From contig WGMD01000033.1 in NCBI GenBank assembly GCA_016125255.1, forward strand, positions 1 through 58,410: a stretch of 58,410 nucleotides of DNA, given 5' to 3'. How positions within the stretch are numbered: the stretch's first letter is position 1; every line of letters starts with the position of its first letter. The notes below the pieces were generated by a model that did not search any database, had not been told where the DNA came from, and saw only the letters and a list, made by a program, of their open reading frames with translations. The translations under genes were made by a program, and so were the position numbers. Origin of the DNA: Planctomycetota bacterium (GTDB lineage Bacteria > Planctomycetota > Phycisphaerae > Phycisphaerales > Zrk34). Shown here one piece after another: positions 9,177 to 18,079 of this stretch.

Positions 9177-9956
9177 CTAGGGCGTGTCGCCGAGCTGATC
9201 GAAAATCTGCTCGTCCTGATAGGGTTGGGCGATGCCGTCGGTATTGGGTGTGCCGTCGGCGACGATGATGGTTTCCATGGCGAGCAGCGCATCACCGATG
9301 AATCGGCCGGACCCGTCTGAGAAGATGGCGTTATAGCCGATCTGATGCGCGTATCGGATGCCGAAGCGTGGATCGAGTTCGTCGATGAGCAGGATGACGC
9401 GGCGTCGGAGGGCGCCGAGGTTCATCTGCTCTTTCTTGTGTGTGCGGAACCATGAGGGTGCGCGATAGTTGTAGCTCATGATGATGCGCGAAGTCGTCAG
9501 GGCGGGGTCATCGAACGAGCCGGCCCCGTAGCCCCAGTTGCTCTTGTGATCCATGCAGTGATAGGCGTAGGCGATCGCGCCGAAGCTGGCGGCATGGGTA
9601 TCGGTCGAGGGGCAATGAAAGATGGGTGACGCCTGCGTGGAGGCGATCACTTTGGAGGAGACGAGCAGGCCGAGGCCCATCGGGACTTTCGTCGCCGGCG
9701 ACGCCGTCGAGGACTTGAGATCGAAGGAGTAGGCCCAGACGGCTCCTGCATTGTCCTGCGCCGGAGGGAGGTAGTTGTGCCACTCGGCGGAGTAGGTCGC
9801 GGCGGCTTGAATGACGGAGCGCTGATTGGCCATGCACACGGTGCGTTTGCTCACCTCGCGCGCCTGAGAAAGCGAGGGCAGGAGAATCGCGATGAGCAGC
9901 GCGATGATGCTCACCACGACGAGCAATTCGATCAGCGTGAATGCGGTCTTTCGCAT
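9177..9956 (-). CDS. Type II secretion-like pseudopilin (prepilin-type N-terminus)
   Basis: 259 aa. The N-terminus MRKTAFTLIELLVVVSIIAL is a classic type IV prepilin methylation and cleavage site (the peptidase usually cuts before F of FTLIE), followed by one transmembrane helix. The remainder is a small globular DUF1559/GspG-like domain with two conserved Cys. ATG 9956 is chosen over the in-frame start at 9977 because prepilin leaders are short. It follows the LamG/PEP-CTERM gene by about 13 bp and has a paralogue in the mirrored cassette at 17336. Planctomycetes carry many such proteins next to LamG proteins; they may be exported surface pseudopilins. Confidence 0.9.
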   Translation of the reverse strand: MRKTAFTLIELLVVVSIIALLIAILLPSLSQAREVSKRTVCMANQRSVIQAAATYSAEWHNYLPPAQDNAGAVWAYSFDLKSSTASPATKVPMGLGLLVSSKVIASTQASPIFHCPSTDTHAASFGAIAYAYHCMDHKSNWGYGAGSFDDPALTTSRIIMSYNYRAPSWFRTHKKEQMNLGALRRRVILLIDELDPRFGIRYAHQIGYNAIFSDGSGRFIGDALLAMETIIVADGTPNTDGIAQPYQDEQIFDQLGDTP

Positions 9957-9969
9957 GGGCGACAGTTCT

Positions 9970-11313
9970 TCAGGCACGAGGACGTCGGCGCAGGACCAAG
10001 GGGCATATTGCGATCAACATCGCTCCGCTCGTCGGTTCGGGGACGGCGAAGCCGTAGACCTCAAGTTCGTCGATGGCGAGGGTATTCGTGCTGAGCTGCA
10101 CGCGCACGCCGCGGACGTTGGTGAGGGTGGCAAAGTCGTAGAGATGGCGCAGCCAGGGCGTGACGGTGGTGCCGTCGTAGGTGATGGTCAGGAAGCTGAC
10201 CCATGTGGCGGCGTTGATCGACGCGGTGCTGGCGGTGCTGAAATTGTCGAGCGTGTACTGGAACGTGTAGGTGCCGATCGAGCGGTCGGTGTTGCTGCCG
10301 GTGGCGGCTCGTCCGAACGCCAGCGAGTTGATGTCGCAGGGTCCGTCGAATTTGACGCCGGCAAAGGCGGTGGCGGATCCGGTGTTGTTGCCGATCCAAC
10401 TGAAGGCGTTGCCGTACTTGGCGTCGTTGAGGTGGTCGATATGATGATTGGGGTTGGTGCCGCCGCTGATCAGTTCGTTGGCGAAGGCGACGCCGCCCTG
10501 CGTCTGGCTGGCGACATTGAGCGGGGCGTTCCATTTGTTCGCCAGGTAGCGTTCCACCTCCCGCCGCTCGGTGCTGGACAGGGCGCGGTTGTAGATGAGC
10601 ACTTCGCCCATCTGGCCCACGAAGCTCAGCGAGCCGTTGCCACGCACGCCCAGCGTCAGCAGGTTCGTGTACGAACTGCGGGCATTGAGCACGGTGTCGC
10701 CGTTCTCCATGCCCGACACGCGGAGATATCCGACGTTGGCGTCCACACGCGCGTTAAAGACATGCGCCCGGCCGTCGGTGAACTGGTTGGCGACGCCCAG
10801 GTCGGCGAACGTATCGAGGTGCGTTCCGTCGGTGGTCGCGGTAGTGGAGGGAAGGAATCTTGCGCCCAGGCCGCCGTTAAGCTGCATTTCATAGCTGCCG
10901 ACGCCGCTGCTGAATCCCCCGCCGGTCATGAACTGCGTCGCGGTGCTCGATGATCGGCTGACGACGAATATTTCGTAGTCGCTGTTGACGATGTTGAGCG
11001 CCGACGCGCCGGTGGTGGGCAGGTTCAGATGATCCACCGGATCCGTGTACGCCACGGCGGTAAGCCCGTTGATCGCGTTGGTGACTTTGCTGGGGAACTG
11101 GGACACCGCGGTGGCGTTGTTGGCGTTGCCGGAGTTGTCGTTCCATTGGGTGACGTCGGTGCCGCTGGTGACGATCGTTGCGTCGCCCTTGAGCCACGCT
11201 TTGAGCCCGGAGGTCGTGATGGTGTCCGCCGAGGCGATCGACGTCGCGCTCAACAGAGCGATCGTCGTCCACGTCGCCCGATGAACTTTTCTGCGCACAC
11301 GATGAAGATTCAT
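9970..11313 (-). CDS. LamG-domain secreted protein with PEP-CTERM-like sorting signal
   Basis: 447 aa from ATG 11313 (GGAG seven bases upstream; another ATG two codons earlier lies almost on the Shine-Dalgarno). Signal peptide to about 30 (ASIASA). A concanavalin/LamG-like domain spans about 35-250, with the SDYEIFVVSR and EVLIYNRALSSTERREVERYL blocks shared with the neighbour at 11350. A second beta-rich region at about 260-420 resembles a discoidin fold (SFLTITYDGTTV). The C-terminus is VPEPTSG, a hydrophobic helix, then RRRPRA, a PEP-CTERM exosortase signal. Probably a surface glycan-binding protein, judging by domains and by the adjoining sigma/FecR cassette. Confidence 0.85.
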   Translation of the reverse strand: MNLHRVRRKVHRATWTTIALLSATSIASADTITTSGLKAWLKGDATIVTSGTDVTQWNDNSGNANNATAVSQFPSKVTNAINGLTAVAYTDPVDHLNLPTTGASALNIVNSDYEIFVVSRSSSTATQFMTGGGFSSGVGSYEMQLNGGLGARFLPSTTATTDGTHLDTFADLGVANQFTDGRAHVFNARVDANVGYLRVSGMENGDTVLNARSSYTNLLTLGVRGNGSLSFVGQMGEVLIYNRALSSTERREVERYLANKWNAPLNVASQTQGGVAFANELISGGTNPNHHIDHLNDAKYGNAFSWIGNNTGSATAFAGVKFDGPCDINSLAFGRAATGSNTDRSIGTYTFQYTLDNFSTASTASINAATWVSFLTITYDGTTVTPWLRHLYDFATLTNVRGVRVQLSTNTLAIDELEVYGFAVPEPTSGAMLIAICPLVLRRRPRA

Positions 11314-11349
11314 GACCATGCTCCACGGGTTTCGTCCGCCCTTGCCGGG

Positions 11350-12939
11350 TCAGACAGGTTCCTTCTCCCCAGCCGCCACATTGGGCCGGTGGATTTCGAT
11401 GTCGTATTTGCGGGACAGATAAGCGAGCACCACGGCCCGCTGTCCCGGCGTCAGCGCCGAGCGGTAAATGAGCACTTCGGCGATGTCGCCGCTAAAGGGA
11501 AACTGATTGCGTGTGCGCATGCCCAGACGCATCGGGCCTTCATACCGCGAACGCGCCGCGCTGGTCACCACATCCGTCCCGTCGACGCCGTCGACCGCCG
11601 CCGATCCCACATCGCCCGACACGCGGGCGCTGAAGATGTGCGGCGAACCGAGGTACTCGCCGCTATGTCCCATGTCCGCATAGCCGGGGAACGGGTCGTC
11701 GGCCAGCCCGCCGCTGGTCCTGGCGCCGTTGGGAATGAATCGCAAACCCGCGGAGCCGTTGAGGTGCATCTCGAAGCGTTCGATCACATCGTCCGCCGAC
11801 TCGCTGACAAGGAACTGCACCTGCGGCAAGGTCGTGCGGGCGACGATGAACATCTCGTAGTCCGAATCGACGAGGCCCATCGATTGCGTTGTCGGCAGTT
11901 CCATGCACTGACGTCCGTCAAAATGCATCGCCGGTCGATGGTTGATCGCCTGCGCCGTCCACACCGGTGCGGCAGCGGCGTCGTCCTGCATCGCCTGCAC
12001 CGCCCCATCGCCCTGCCCGATGTCGCGCCATCGCGTGACGCGACCGGCGTCATCCTTCTCGACACCCCGATCGGCGGCGAGCCACAGTGCGACTTTGCGG
12101 GTCGCGGTCGGCGCGGTGGCGCGGGCCGTGGCGACATCGACGAGCAGCCGGGCGTACCCGCCTTCGTCGAGCGCCAGCATCCTTGATGTTTCGCCCGCCG
12201 TGCGCACCGCCTGCCCCGCGTTGACGACCTGGTACGCGCCCTTCGGGCTCGTCATCACGACCTGCCCGTCGTAAACATACACATCCGTCCCGCCTTCGGA
12301 GCGCGTCGACACGCCGAACACCGTGCCCACGTCGATGACGGACCATCCGCCGGACACGACGGTGAATCCGCTGGCGGGCTTGGGGACGTTCACGTGGACG
12401 CGCCCGCTTTTGAGTTCGACGCGCATGGGGTCCACAAGCTTCAATTCCGCCGGGCCCAGCAGATTGATCGTCGTGCCGCTGGTGGTCTGGAGCTCGATCG
12501 CGCCCGAGGCGATGCGCAGCGTCTGGTTCGACACATCCGAACCGGGCATCAGCAAAGCGCTGTCCCACTGCACATCCGTGCTCGAAAGCAGCATCGCCAC
12601 GATCGGCCCCGCCGCCCCGCCGCTCGGCGCGACGGGCGAAACATCATGCGTGTGAAACCACATCGTGATCCCCGCCGCAAACAGCAGCACCGCCGCCCAT
12701 CGGACCGCGTGCCGCTGAACCATGGATTTCAACATGATCGTCCATGTGCGCCGGGCATCCTGATGCTGGTACTGGGCGACGCGCTGACGCTCGATCATCA
12801 ACCGATGCAGCAGCGACCGGCGGGCGAACGCCATTGCGGCGTCCGCATCGTCGGCGAGAATCGACTCCAGCGAAGCGCGTCCCGCGTCGTCGATCGCATC
12901 GTCCAGATAGGCGTCAATGAGCTGGGTCAGATCAGCCAT
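11350..12939 (-). CDS. FecR-like membrane protein fused to LamG domain (anti-sigma candidate)
   Basis: 529 aa. A cytoplasmic helical N-terminus (about 1-75, resembling anti-sigma regions) is followed by one transmembrane helix (about 80-95, WAAVLLFAAGITMWF), a FecR domain (about 110-270, ending VMTSPKGAYQVVNAGQAV) and a C-terminal LamG domain (about 290-520, DYEMFIVARTT and LIYRSALTPGQRAVVLAYLSRKY). It overlaps the sigma factor gene by 8 bp and has GGAGGG before its ATG. The layout suggests it senses a ligand through LamG outside and controls the partner sigma factor inside; that signalling role is inference. Confidence 0.87.
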   Translation of the reverse strand: MADLTQLIDAYLDDAIDDAGRASLESILADDADAAMAFARRSLLHRLMIERQRVAQYQHQDARRTWTIMLKSMVQRHAVRWAAVLLFAAGITMWFHTHDVSPVAPSGGAAGPIVAMLLSSTDVQWDSALLMPGSDVSNQTLRIASGAIELQTTSGTTINLLGPAELKLVDPMRVELKSGRVHVNVPKPASGFTVVSGGWSVIDVGTVFGVSTRSEGGTDVYVYDGQVVMTSPKGAYQVVNAGQAVRTAGETSRMLALDEGGYARLLVDVATARATAPTATRKVALWLAADRGVEKDDAGRVTRWRDIGQGDGAVQAMQDDAAAAPVWTAQAINHRPAMHFDGRQCMELPTTQSMGLVDSDYEMFIVARTTLPQVQFLVSESADDVIERFEMHLNGSAGLRFIPNGARTSGGLADDPFPGYADMGHSGEYLGSPHIFSARVSGDVGSAAVDGVDGTDVVTSAARSRYEGPMRLGMRTRNQFPFSGDIAEVLIYRSALTPGQRAVVLAYLSRKYDIEIHRPNVAAGEKEPV

Positions 12940-13477
12940 GCCGACCCTCCCGCGCGATGCGCTGTGCGATGCACTGGGCCAGGAACTGCCGCGCCCGGTG
13001 CAGCGCGACGGTGACGGCGTTGGCGCTCATGCGCCGCCGCTGACCGATCTCGGTCGTCTTCAGGTCGTCGCGGTAGCGGTCGTCGAGCATGTCGCGCTGG
13101 CGCTGGGTCATGGCATCCAGGCACTGCTCCAGCGCCGTGCGATAGGGATCGACGAGGCCTTCGAGATTCGTGTGCGCTTGGGCGATGCGTTCCATGGCCG
13201 CCTCGCCGAACACATGGCGGTCGCGCCGCCGCGTTCGGAAATAGTTGAGCACGCGGTAGCGCGCGATGCCCATGACCCACGCCGTGAACGACCCCGCCGC
13301 GTCGAACTGGTGGAACGACTCGATCGCCGCCGCGGCGACGTTCTGCAAGACGTCCTCCGCGTCCGCCCGGTCGTGGATCGCACTGGACACGAACGACCCC
13401 ACGATCGGCTGCGCCACCACCCAGAGCCGGGCGAACTGCTGAACCTGCACAAGCGTGGATTTGGTTTCTTCCGACAC
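12932..13477 (-). CDS. ECF-type RNA polymerase sigma factor (Rhodopirellula/Verrucomicrobium type)
   Basis: 181 aa from GTG 13477, preferred because GAGAGG precedes it; the frame is open to a TTG at 13507. Region 2 is DRADAEDVLQNVAAAAIESF with FTAWVMGIARYRVLNYFRT; region 4 is the HTH RQRDMLDDRYRDDLKTTEIGQ. It is about half identical by eye to the divergently transcribed sigma factor at 13831 (both have FTAWVMGIARYR). It heads the minus-strand cassette and is coupled to the FecR-like gene. Likely targets are its own operon; promoters could not be identified with confidence. Confidence 0.92.
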   Translation of the reverse strand: MSEETKSTLVQVQQFARLWVVAQPIVGSFVSSAIHDRADAEDVLQNVAAAAIESFHQFDAAGSFTAWVMGIARYRVLNYFRTRRRDRHVFGEAAMERIAQAHTNLEGLVDPYRTALEQCLDAMTQRQRDMLDDRYRDDLKTTEIGQRRRMSANAVTVALHRARQFLAQCIAQRIAREGRHG

Positions 13478-13830
13478 GTCGCGCCTCTCATCGAACGGAC
13501 CGGTCAACGGGCATGACCGATGCGCTCTACCAGTAATGAACCGACCGAGGGCGAAACATTACCGGCGACATAGACTATTTTTCGGCGGCCTCCGCCGCAA
13601 TGAAATTCCGGCCGACGCGATGGGTCCCGGGTCCGCGAATTGCCGGTATCGGCGTCTGTGCAGGCACTTACGACAAGCGGATGTGTGGATGCACAGTTGG
13701 CGCGGCGTATCGAAGACGCGAGAATGTTTGAGATTGATGTTACGAATCCCGCGCGAGCGGTTCAGTGTCAGTGACGGCATCGGTCGTATGTGTTTTGAGG
13801 CGCATCTCGGAACGGCAGGCGGAAAGAATC
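13478..13830. promoter_or_regulatory. Divergent control region between two sigma factor genes
   Basis: The 353-bp region between the starts of two oppositely transcribed ECF sigma genes must contain both promoters, because nothing else separates the arms. It has AT-richer patches around 13555-13575 and 13725-13745. No ORF with coding character and no clear RNA gene was found. No -35/-10 pair could be assigned, as expected if promoters are of an ECF type with unknown consensus. Confidence 0.5.
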
Positions 13831-14367
13831 ATGGCGGATGTGCATCACGAAGAAGACGGCTTGTTCGCCCGGCTGTGGGTCAAGTCGCAGCCGGCGCTGG
13901 CGGCATACGTCCGGTCGATGGTGCATCAGCGGGCGGATGCGGAGGACTTGATTCAGAACATCGCCGCCGAGGCGATGGTGGACTTCAAGTCGTTCGACCG
14001 CGGCGCCTCGTTCACCGCGTGGGTCATGGGCATCGCGCGCTACCGCATCCTCAACTACTATCGGACCGCACGGCGGGATCGACACATCTTCGACGCCCCT
14101 TCGATGGAGCGGCTCGCCGAAGCGCACGAACGACTCAGCAGTCAGACTGAACTGTATCGCGATGCGCTGGAGCATTGCCTGAATCGTCTGCCCGAGCGGC
14201 AACGCGCGATGGTGGCCATGCGCTACGGCGACGAACTGGGCCGCGAACAGATTGCCGAGCGGCTCAAGACGACGGCGTCGGCGGTGGCGATGGCGCTGAC
14301 GCGCATTCGACGCGCGCTGGCGACCTGCATCGAAACACGCATCGCATCGGAGCGCACGCGTGGATGA
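13831..14367 (+). CDS. ECF-type RNA polymerase sigma factor, paralogue of the minus-strand one
   Basis: 178 aa from ATG 13831, which has GGAAAG six bases upstream; the longer frame from 13765 adds an unrelated N-terminus. Region 2: QRADAEDLIQNIAAEAMVDF and FTAWVMGIARYRILNYYRTARRDRH. Region 4: LPERQRAMVAMRYGDELGREQIAERL. Its stop overlaps the GTG start of the FecR-like gene by 8 bp. Same length, motif layout and partner type as the sigma factor at 12932, so the two heads arose by duplication; each probably controls its own arm of the locus. Confidence 0.93.
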   Translation: MADVHHEEDGLFARLWVKSQPALAAYVRSMVHQRADAEDLIQNIAAEAMVDFKSFDRGASFTAWVMGIARYRILNYYRTARRDRHIFDAPSMERLAEAHERLSSQTELYRDALEHCLNRLPERQRAMVAMRYGDELGREQIAERLKTTASAVAMALTRIRRALATCIETRIASERTRG

Positions 14368-15805
14368 TTTGCTCACACAGATTGACCACTGGATCGAAGG
14401 GACGCTGGGCGATGCCGACCGATCGGTGCTTGAGCGTGCGATCCGAACCGATGACGCGGCGGCGGACGCATTCGCCCGTCTGAGTCTGATTCACAGTCTG
14501 CTCGTCGATCAGGCGATTGAACAGGCAGCACTCCAGGCGAACATTCTGCCGGAGAAGCCGCGCATTGCCGGTCGGGTCGATCGTCATGCCGGGCGTTGGA
14601 TCGGCGGACTGATCGCCGCATGCGTGGCGATCGGGCTGGGCGTCCTTTGGAACCATGCATCCACCGGGCAACCGGGCGAGCGCATCGCATTGATGAGCCC
14701 CGGCGGCGGTTCGGGCGGCGGCGTGGCGGTGCTGACCAGTGCGGAGGATGCGTCTTTCATCGGAACCGATGCGAATGTCACGCCGGGCAGTGAACTGGAG
14801 CCGGGCATGCTGCGATTGGCGTCCGGTTCGGCGCAGGTGATGTTCAAATCGACGGCGGTCGTCGATCTGACCGGCCCGGCGGCGTTCGAGTTGACCGGCG
14901 TCAACGCGGGATACCTGCGGCATGGCCAGATCGAAGCATACGTGCCCGAGCGGGCGCACGGATTCACGATCAACGGCTCGACCTTCTCCGTCGTCGACAT
15001 GGGCACGGCGTTCAAGATGCGCATCGATGCCGACGGACGGGGCGAAATCTATGTCACCAGCGGATGGGTGCAGCTTCGACCCGCCGCCACCGGCAGCGAC
15101 ATCGTGCTGCTGCACGCCGGCGAAGGTTCGATGATCGACGCGGGCGGGAAGGTGATCGCCGTCGTGGAGGATGATCTGAAAGAGCGTGCGATTTATCGCG
15201 AAGCGTTCGGTAATCCGACCCGGGTCGACCAGCCGCTCGCCTCGACCGGATGGCACATCGACAAATCCGGCGGCGTCGCGTCGGAGTTGCAGACGCTTTC
15301 ATACGCCCCTCACGCCAGCGAGCCGCCGATCGCATCGAGCCCCGCCAATGACGTCGTGACCGATGCGTTCATGCTCACGATGGACCCCGAGTCGGATGTC
15401 GATTACCTGGTCTGGACGGACGAGATGACGATCGATCCGCAGTTGTGGCGGGTGATTCACGTGCGATGGTCCGAGCGGCATGATGTGCCGGCGCAGGCGT
15501 CGCGACTGGCAATGCGCATCGGCGGGCAGTGGTACGTTTCGCAGACACTCATTCCCCCGGCGGAGGCGGACGACACCGGGTTCCGCCGGCAGTCGGTGGA
15601 TGTGACGAAGGCGACATGGTCGAAGATGACGCTGGAGCGCGGCAAGGCGTTGGCGATCGCCGGTGCGGCGGTTCCGCCGACGGGGATGATTACGGGATTG
15701 GGCGTTTACGTGGAGCACCGGCGGGGCTTCAAGCTGCGTTACGACAGCTTCGAGATCGACGCCGCGCCGACGCTGCTCGGGGCGTACGAGCAAAGCAGGC
15801 AATGA
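14360..15805 (+). CDS. FecR-like membrane protein (anti-sigma candidate)
   Basis: 481 aa, GTG start overlapping the sigma factor stop. N-terminal cytoplasmic helices (about 1-70) are followed by a transmembrane segment (about 78-96, GGLIAACVAIGLGVLW) and a FecR domain (about 115-270, VDLTGPAAFELTGVNAGYLRHGQ... and GFTINGSTFSVVDMGTAF). The C-terminal region (about 275-475) is beta-rich with YVSQTLIPP and GLGVYVEHRRGFKLRYDSFEID. Unlike the minus-arm paralogue it has no obvious LamG domain; its C-terminal part instead resembles the second half of the following gene. Presumed membrane anti-sigma/sensor for the sigma factor at 13831. Confidence 0.85.
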   Translation: MDDLLTQIDHWIEGTLGDADRSVLERAIRTDDAAADAFARLSLIHSLLVDQAIEQAALQANILPEKPRIAGRVDRHAGRWIGGLIAACVAIGLGVLWNHASTGQPGERIALMSPGGGSGGGVAVLTSAEDASFIGTDANVTPGSELEPGMLRLASGSAQVMFKSTAVVDLTGPAAFELTGVNAGYLRHGQIEAYVPERAHGFTINGSTFSVVDMGTAFKMRIDADGRGEIYVTSGWVQLRPAATGSDIVLLHAGEGSMIDAGGKVIAVVEDDLKERAIYREAFGNPTRVDQPLASTGWHIDKSGGVASELQTLSYAPHASEPPIASSPANDVVTDAFMLTMDPESDVDYLVWTDEMTIDPQLWRVIHVRWSERHDVPAQASRLAMRIGGQWYVSQTLIPPAEADDTGFRRQSVDVTKATWSKMTLERGKALAIAGAAVPPTGMITGLGVYVEHRRGFKLRYDSFEIDAAPTLLGAYEQSRQ

Positions 15806-15833
15806 AGGCACTTTCACATTCAGGAGAACGCAT

Positions 15834-17318
15834 ATGAGTATGAGAAGAGGCAAGCGGATCGTGTGGGCGATGGCGATCGGTTCGGCGATCGGGGCGGCGG
15901 ATGCGGCGGCGTCGGTCGTCGCGATGCGCTCGCTGGTGCTGACGGATCCGAGCATCGCGCACCTGTACACGTTCGAAGGCGCGACCACGGCGGATCGACA
16001 ACTCGACAAAGTCGGCTCGCTGAACCTGAGCGTGTCGAGCTACGGCAGCGGCACGTCGATCAGTTATTCCACCGGTTTCGACGGCACGACGACCGCCTTT
16101 TTCCCCGGGGTGACCGCCACGTCCGGCACCGCGCTCAAAAGCGGGTCCACCACGCTCAGCACCACGCTGACGATCGAAGCCCTGATCCGCCCCGATGGGT
16201 CCGTCGGGGCGGCGAACCAGTACGCCGTCTCGTCCGGCGGATCGCCCACGCGCGGCTACTTCCTGCTTCAACGCGAAGGCGACTTGAAGACCGGCGTTGG
16301 CAGCGGCGCGTTCTCCGATGGCGCCGCCCTGCGTGACTACGCTTCCAATTACGTCACCGGCAACTGGTACTACGTCGTCGGCACGTTCACCACATCCGGC
16401 TCCAACACCGTCTTCAACAGTTGGGTCGCCAATCTGTCCGCCCCCGCGCCGACGCTTGTGCAGACCAACACCAACGCCGCCATCACCGGCAACTTCGCCA
16501 CCTCCGCCAACCTCGGCATCGGCATGTTCGACTCCGGCGCCACCGAAGCGTTCAAAGGCGGCATCGATGAAGTCGCCATCTACAACACCGCGCTGTCGAC
16601 GGCGGCCGTGACCAGGCACTTCTACGCCCTGACGCGCCCGTCGCAGGTCATCTATCGCGAAATCTTCCCCAATGACGACGGCGTCGACGCCGCCCTGGGC
16701 GAGACCGGTTGGAAGGTCAACGTCGGATCCACCGGCGCGTCCGCCCCGACCTACACCGGCTCGAGCCCCATCACCGATCCGCGCCTCTCATTCGCCAACG
16801 GCGTGCCGACGACCGCCGAGCCGATCAATTCGTTCCCCGCCAACGCCGAACTCGTCCGCGGATTCATGTTCGATAATGACACCAGCGCCACGCCCCATCT
16901 GCTCTGGACCAACGAAGTCAACGTCAACCTCAGCGACTACCTGATCACGAAGATCAACTGGCAGCAGTACACCAACGCCTCCAACGCCGTGCGCGTCGCC
17001 CTGCTCATCGACGGCGTTTGGTACGCCTCCGACGCCACCTTCACGCAGACCGGCTCGTTCGCGCTCAAATCGCTGGACCTGCTCAGCGCGACATGGCGCT
17101 CGCTCAGCTTCACCGAGAACACCGTCCTCTCGCTCGGCTCCAGCACCACGCTCACCGGCACCACCCTTCAGGGCATCGGCTTCTACGTCGACAATCCGAC
17201 CGACCGCCTGCGCTTCGACACCGTCGAGATCGAAGCGATCTCGCTGGTCCCCACGCCCGCCGCGCTCCCGGCGGGACTGACGCTGCTGGGCGCGCATCTG
17301 ATGCGGCGGCGCCGTTGA
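15834..17318 (+). CDS. LamG-domain secreted protein with PEP-CTERM-like signal
   Basis: 494 aa, AGGAG before ATG 15834. Signal peptide ends near residue 27 (ADAAAS). LamG/concanavalin-like domain about 30-260 (HLYTFEGATTADRQLDKVG, then EVAIYNTALSTAAVTRHFYAL). A second beta-rich domain at about 265-470 (VIYREIFPNDDG) shares its closing GIGFYVDNPTDRLRFDTVEIE with the end of the upstream FecR-like protein. C-terminus VPTPAALPAG, hydrophobic helix, RRRR: a VPxP-type exosortase sorting signal variant. Third gene of the plus-arm cassette and the counterpart of 9970-11313. Confidence 0.85.
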   Translation: MSMRRGKRIVWAMAIGSAIGAADAAASVVAMRSLVLTDPSIAHLYTFEGATTADRQLDKVGSLNLSVSSYGSGTSISYSTGFDGTTTAFFPGVTATSGTALKSGSTTLSTTLTIEALIRPDGSVGAANQYAVSSGGSPTRGYFLLQREGDLKTGVGSGAFSDGAALRDYASNYVTGNWYYVVGTFTTSGSNTVFNSWVANLSAPAPTLVQTNTNAAITGNFATSANLGIGMFDSGATEAFKGGIDEVAIYNTALSTAAVTRHFYALTRPSQVIYREIFPNDDGVDAALGETGWKVNVGSTGASAPTYTGSSPITDPRLSFANGVPTTAEPINSFPANAELVRGFMFDNDTSATPHLLWTNEVNVNLSDYLITKINWQQYTNASNAVRVALLIDGVWYASDATFTQTGSFALKSLDLLSATWRSLSFTENTVLSLGSSTTLTGTTLQGIGFYVDNPTDRLRFDTVEIEAISLVPTPAALPAGLTLLGAHLMRRRR

Positions 17319-17335
17319 ACACAGAAACGTCACTC

Positions 17336-18079
17336 ATGCGCAAACATGCTTTCACATTGATCGAACTCCTCGTCGTCGTTGCGATCATCGCCCTGCTCAT
17401 CGCGATTCTTCTGCCCGCGCTCGCCAAGGCGCGCGAGGTCGCGAAGGTGACGCTCTGCGCCACCAATCTGCGCACCTTCGGGCAAGCGCAGTACGCCTAC
17501 TGCGCCGACAATCGCGATGCGTTCGTGAGCATGAGCGACTGGGTGGTGGCGACAAGTTCGTGGTACGGCACGAGCGGACACGACGGCGTCACCAAGGGCA
17601 CGCTCTTCCGCTACGTCAACAACGAAAAGGTCTACCTGTGTCCGCAGTTCGTCAAGGTCTGCGGGCAGTCCGACCCGGCGCGCAGCTACGTGATGAACTG
17701 GAACGTCGGGTGCTACGAGCCGAATCAGACGACCGCCCCGCCGGGCCCGTGGCGGCAAAGCAAGCTGCTCAACCGCCTCGCCAACATCAAGCAGGCCTCG
17801 ACGCTGGGCCTCATGAGCGAGGAAAACCCCTGGATTCACCCCAAGTTCGCCGCGTTCGCCATGAACGACGGCCGGCTTGTCCTCAAGAATCCCGACTGGC
17901 CCCTCAAGGACACGATCGCCACGTACCATCTGCCCCTGCCCGAGCGCTACGCCGCCGACGGCTACTACCCGGCCAACGGCGATGAACTGAACACCGGCGT
18001 GGCCAACGTGCTGTATGTCGATTCGCACGTGTCCATCGAAAAGACCACGGACTCCCCGAAGATTTTCAACCCACAATGA
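17336..18079 (+). CDS. Pseudopilin-like protein (prepilin-type N-terminus)
   Basis: 247 aa from ATG 17336; the upstream-extended frame (from 17018) overlaps the LamG gene and is rejected. The N-terminus MRKHAFTLIELLVVVAIIAL is a prepilin peptidase site plus membrane helix, nearly identical to the protein at 9177. The C-terminal globular part has conserved Cys (KVTLCATNLR, VYLCPQFVKVC) and ends VLYVDSHVSIEKTTDS, like DUF1559-type pseudopilins. Its stop overlaps the next start (ATGA at 18076), so it is co-translated with the DUF1080 gene. Confidence 0.9.
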   Translation: MRKHAFTLIELLVVVAIIALLIAILLPALAKAREVAKVTLCATNLRTFGQAQYAYCADNRDAFVSMSDWVVATSSWYGTSGHDGVTKGTLFRYVNNEKVYLCPQFVKVCGQSDPARSYVMNWNVGCYEPNQTTAPPGPWRQSKLLNRLANIKQASTLGLMSEENPWIHPKFAAFAMNDGRLVLKNPDWPLKDTIATYHLPLPERYAADGYYPANGDELNTGVANVLYVDSHVSIEKTTDSPKIFNPQ

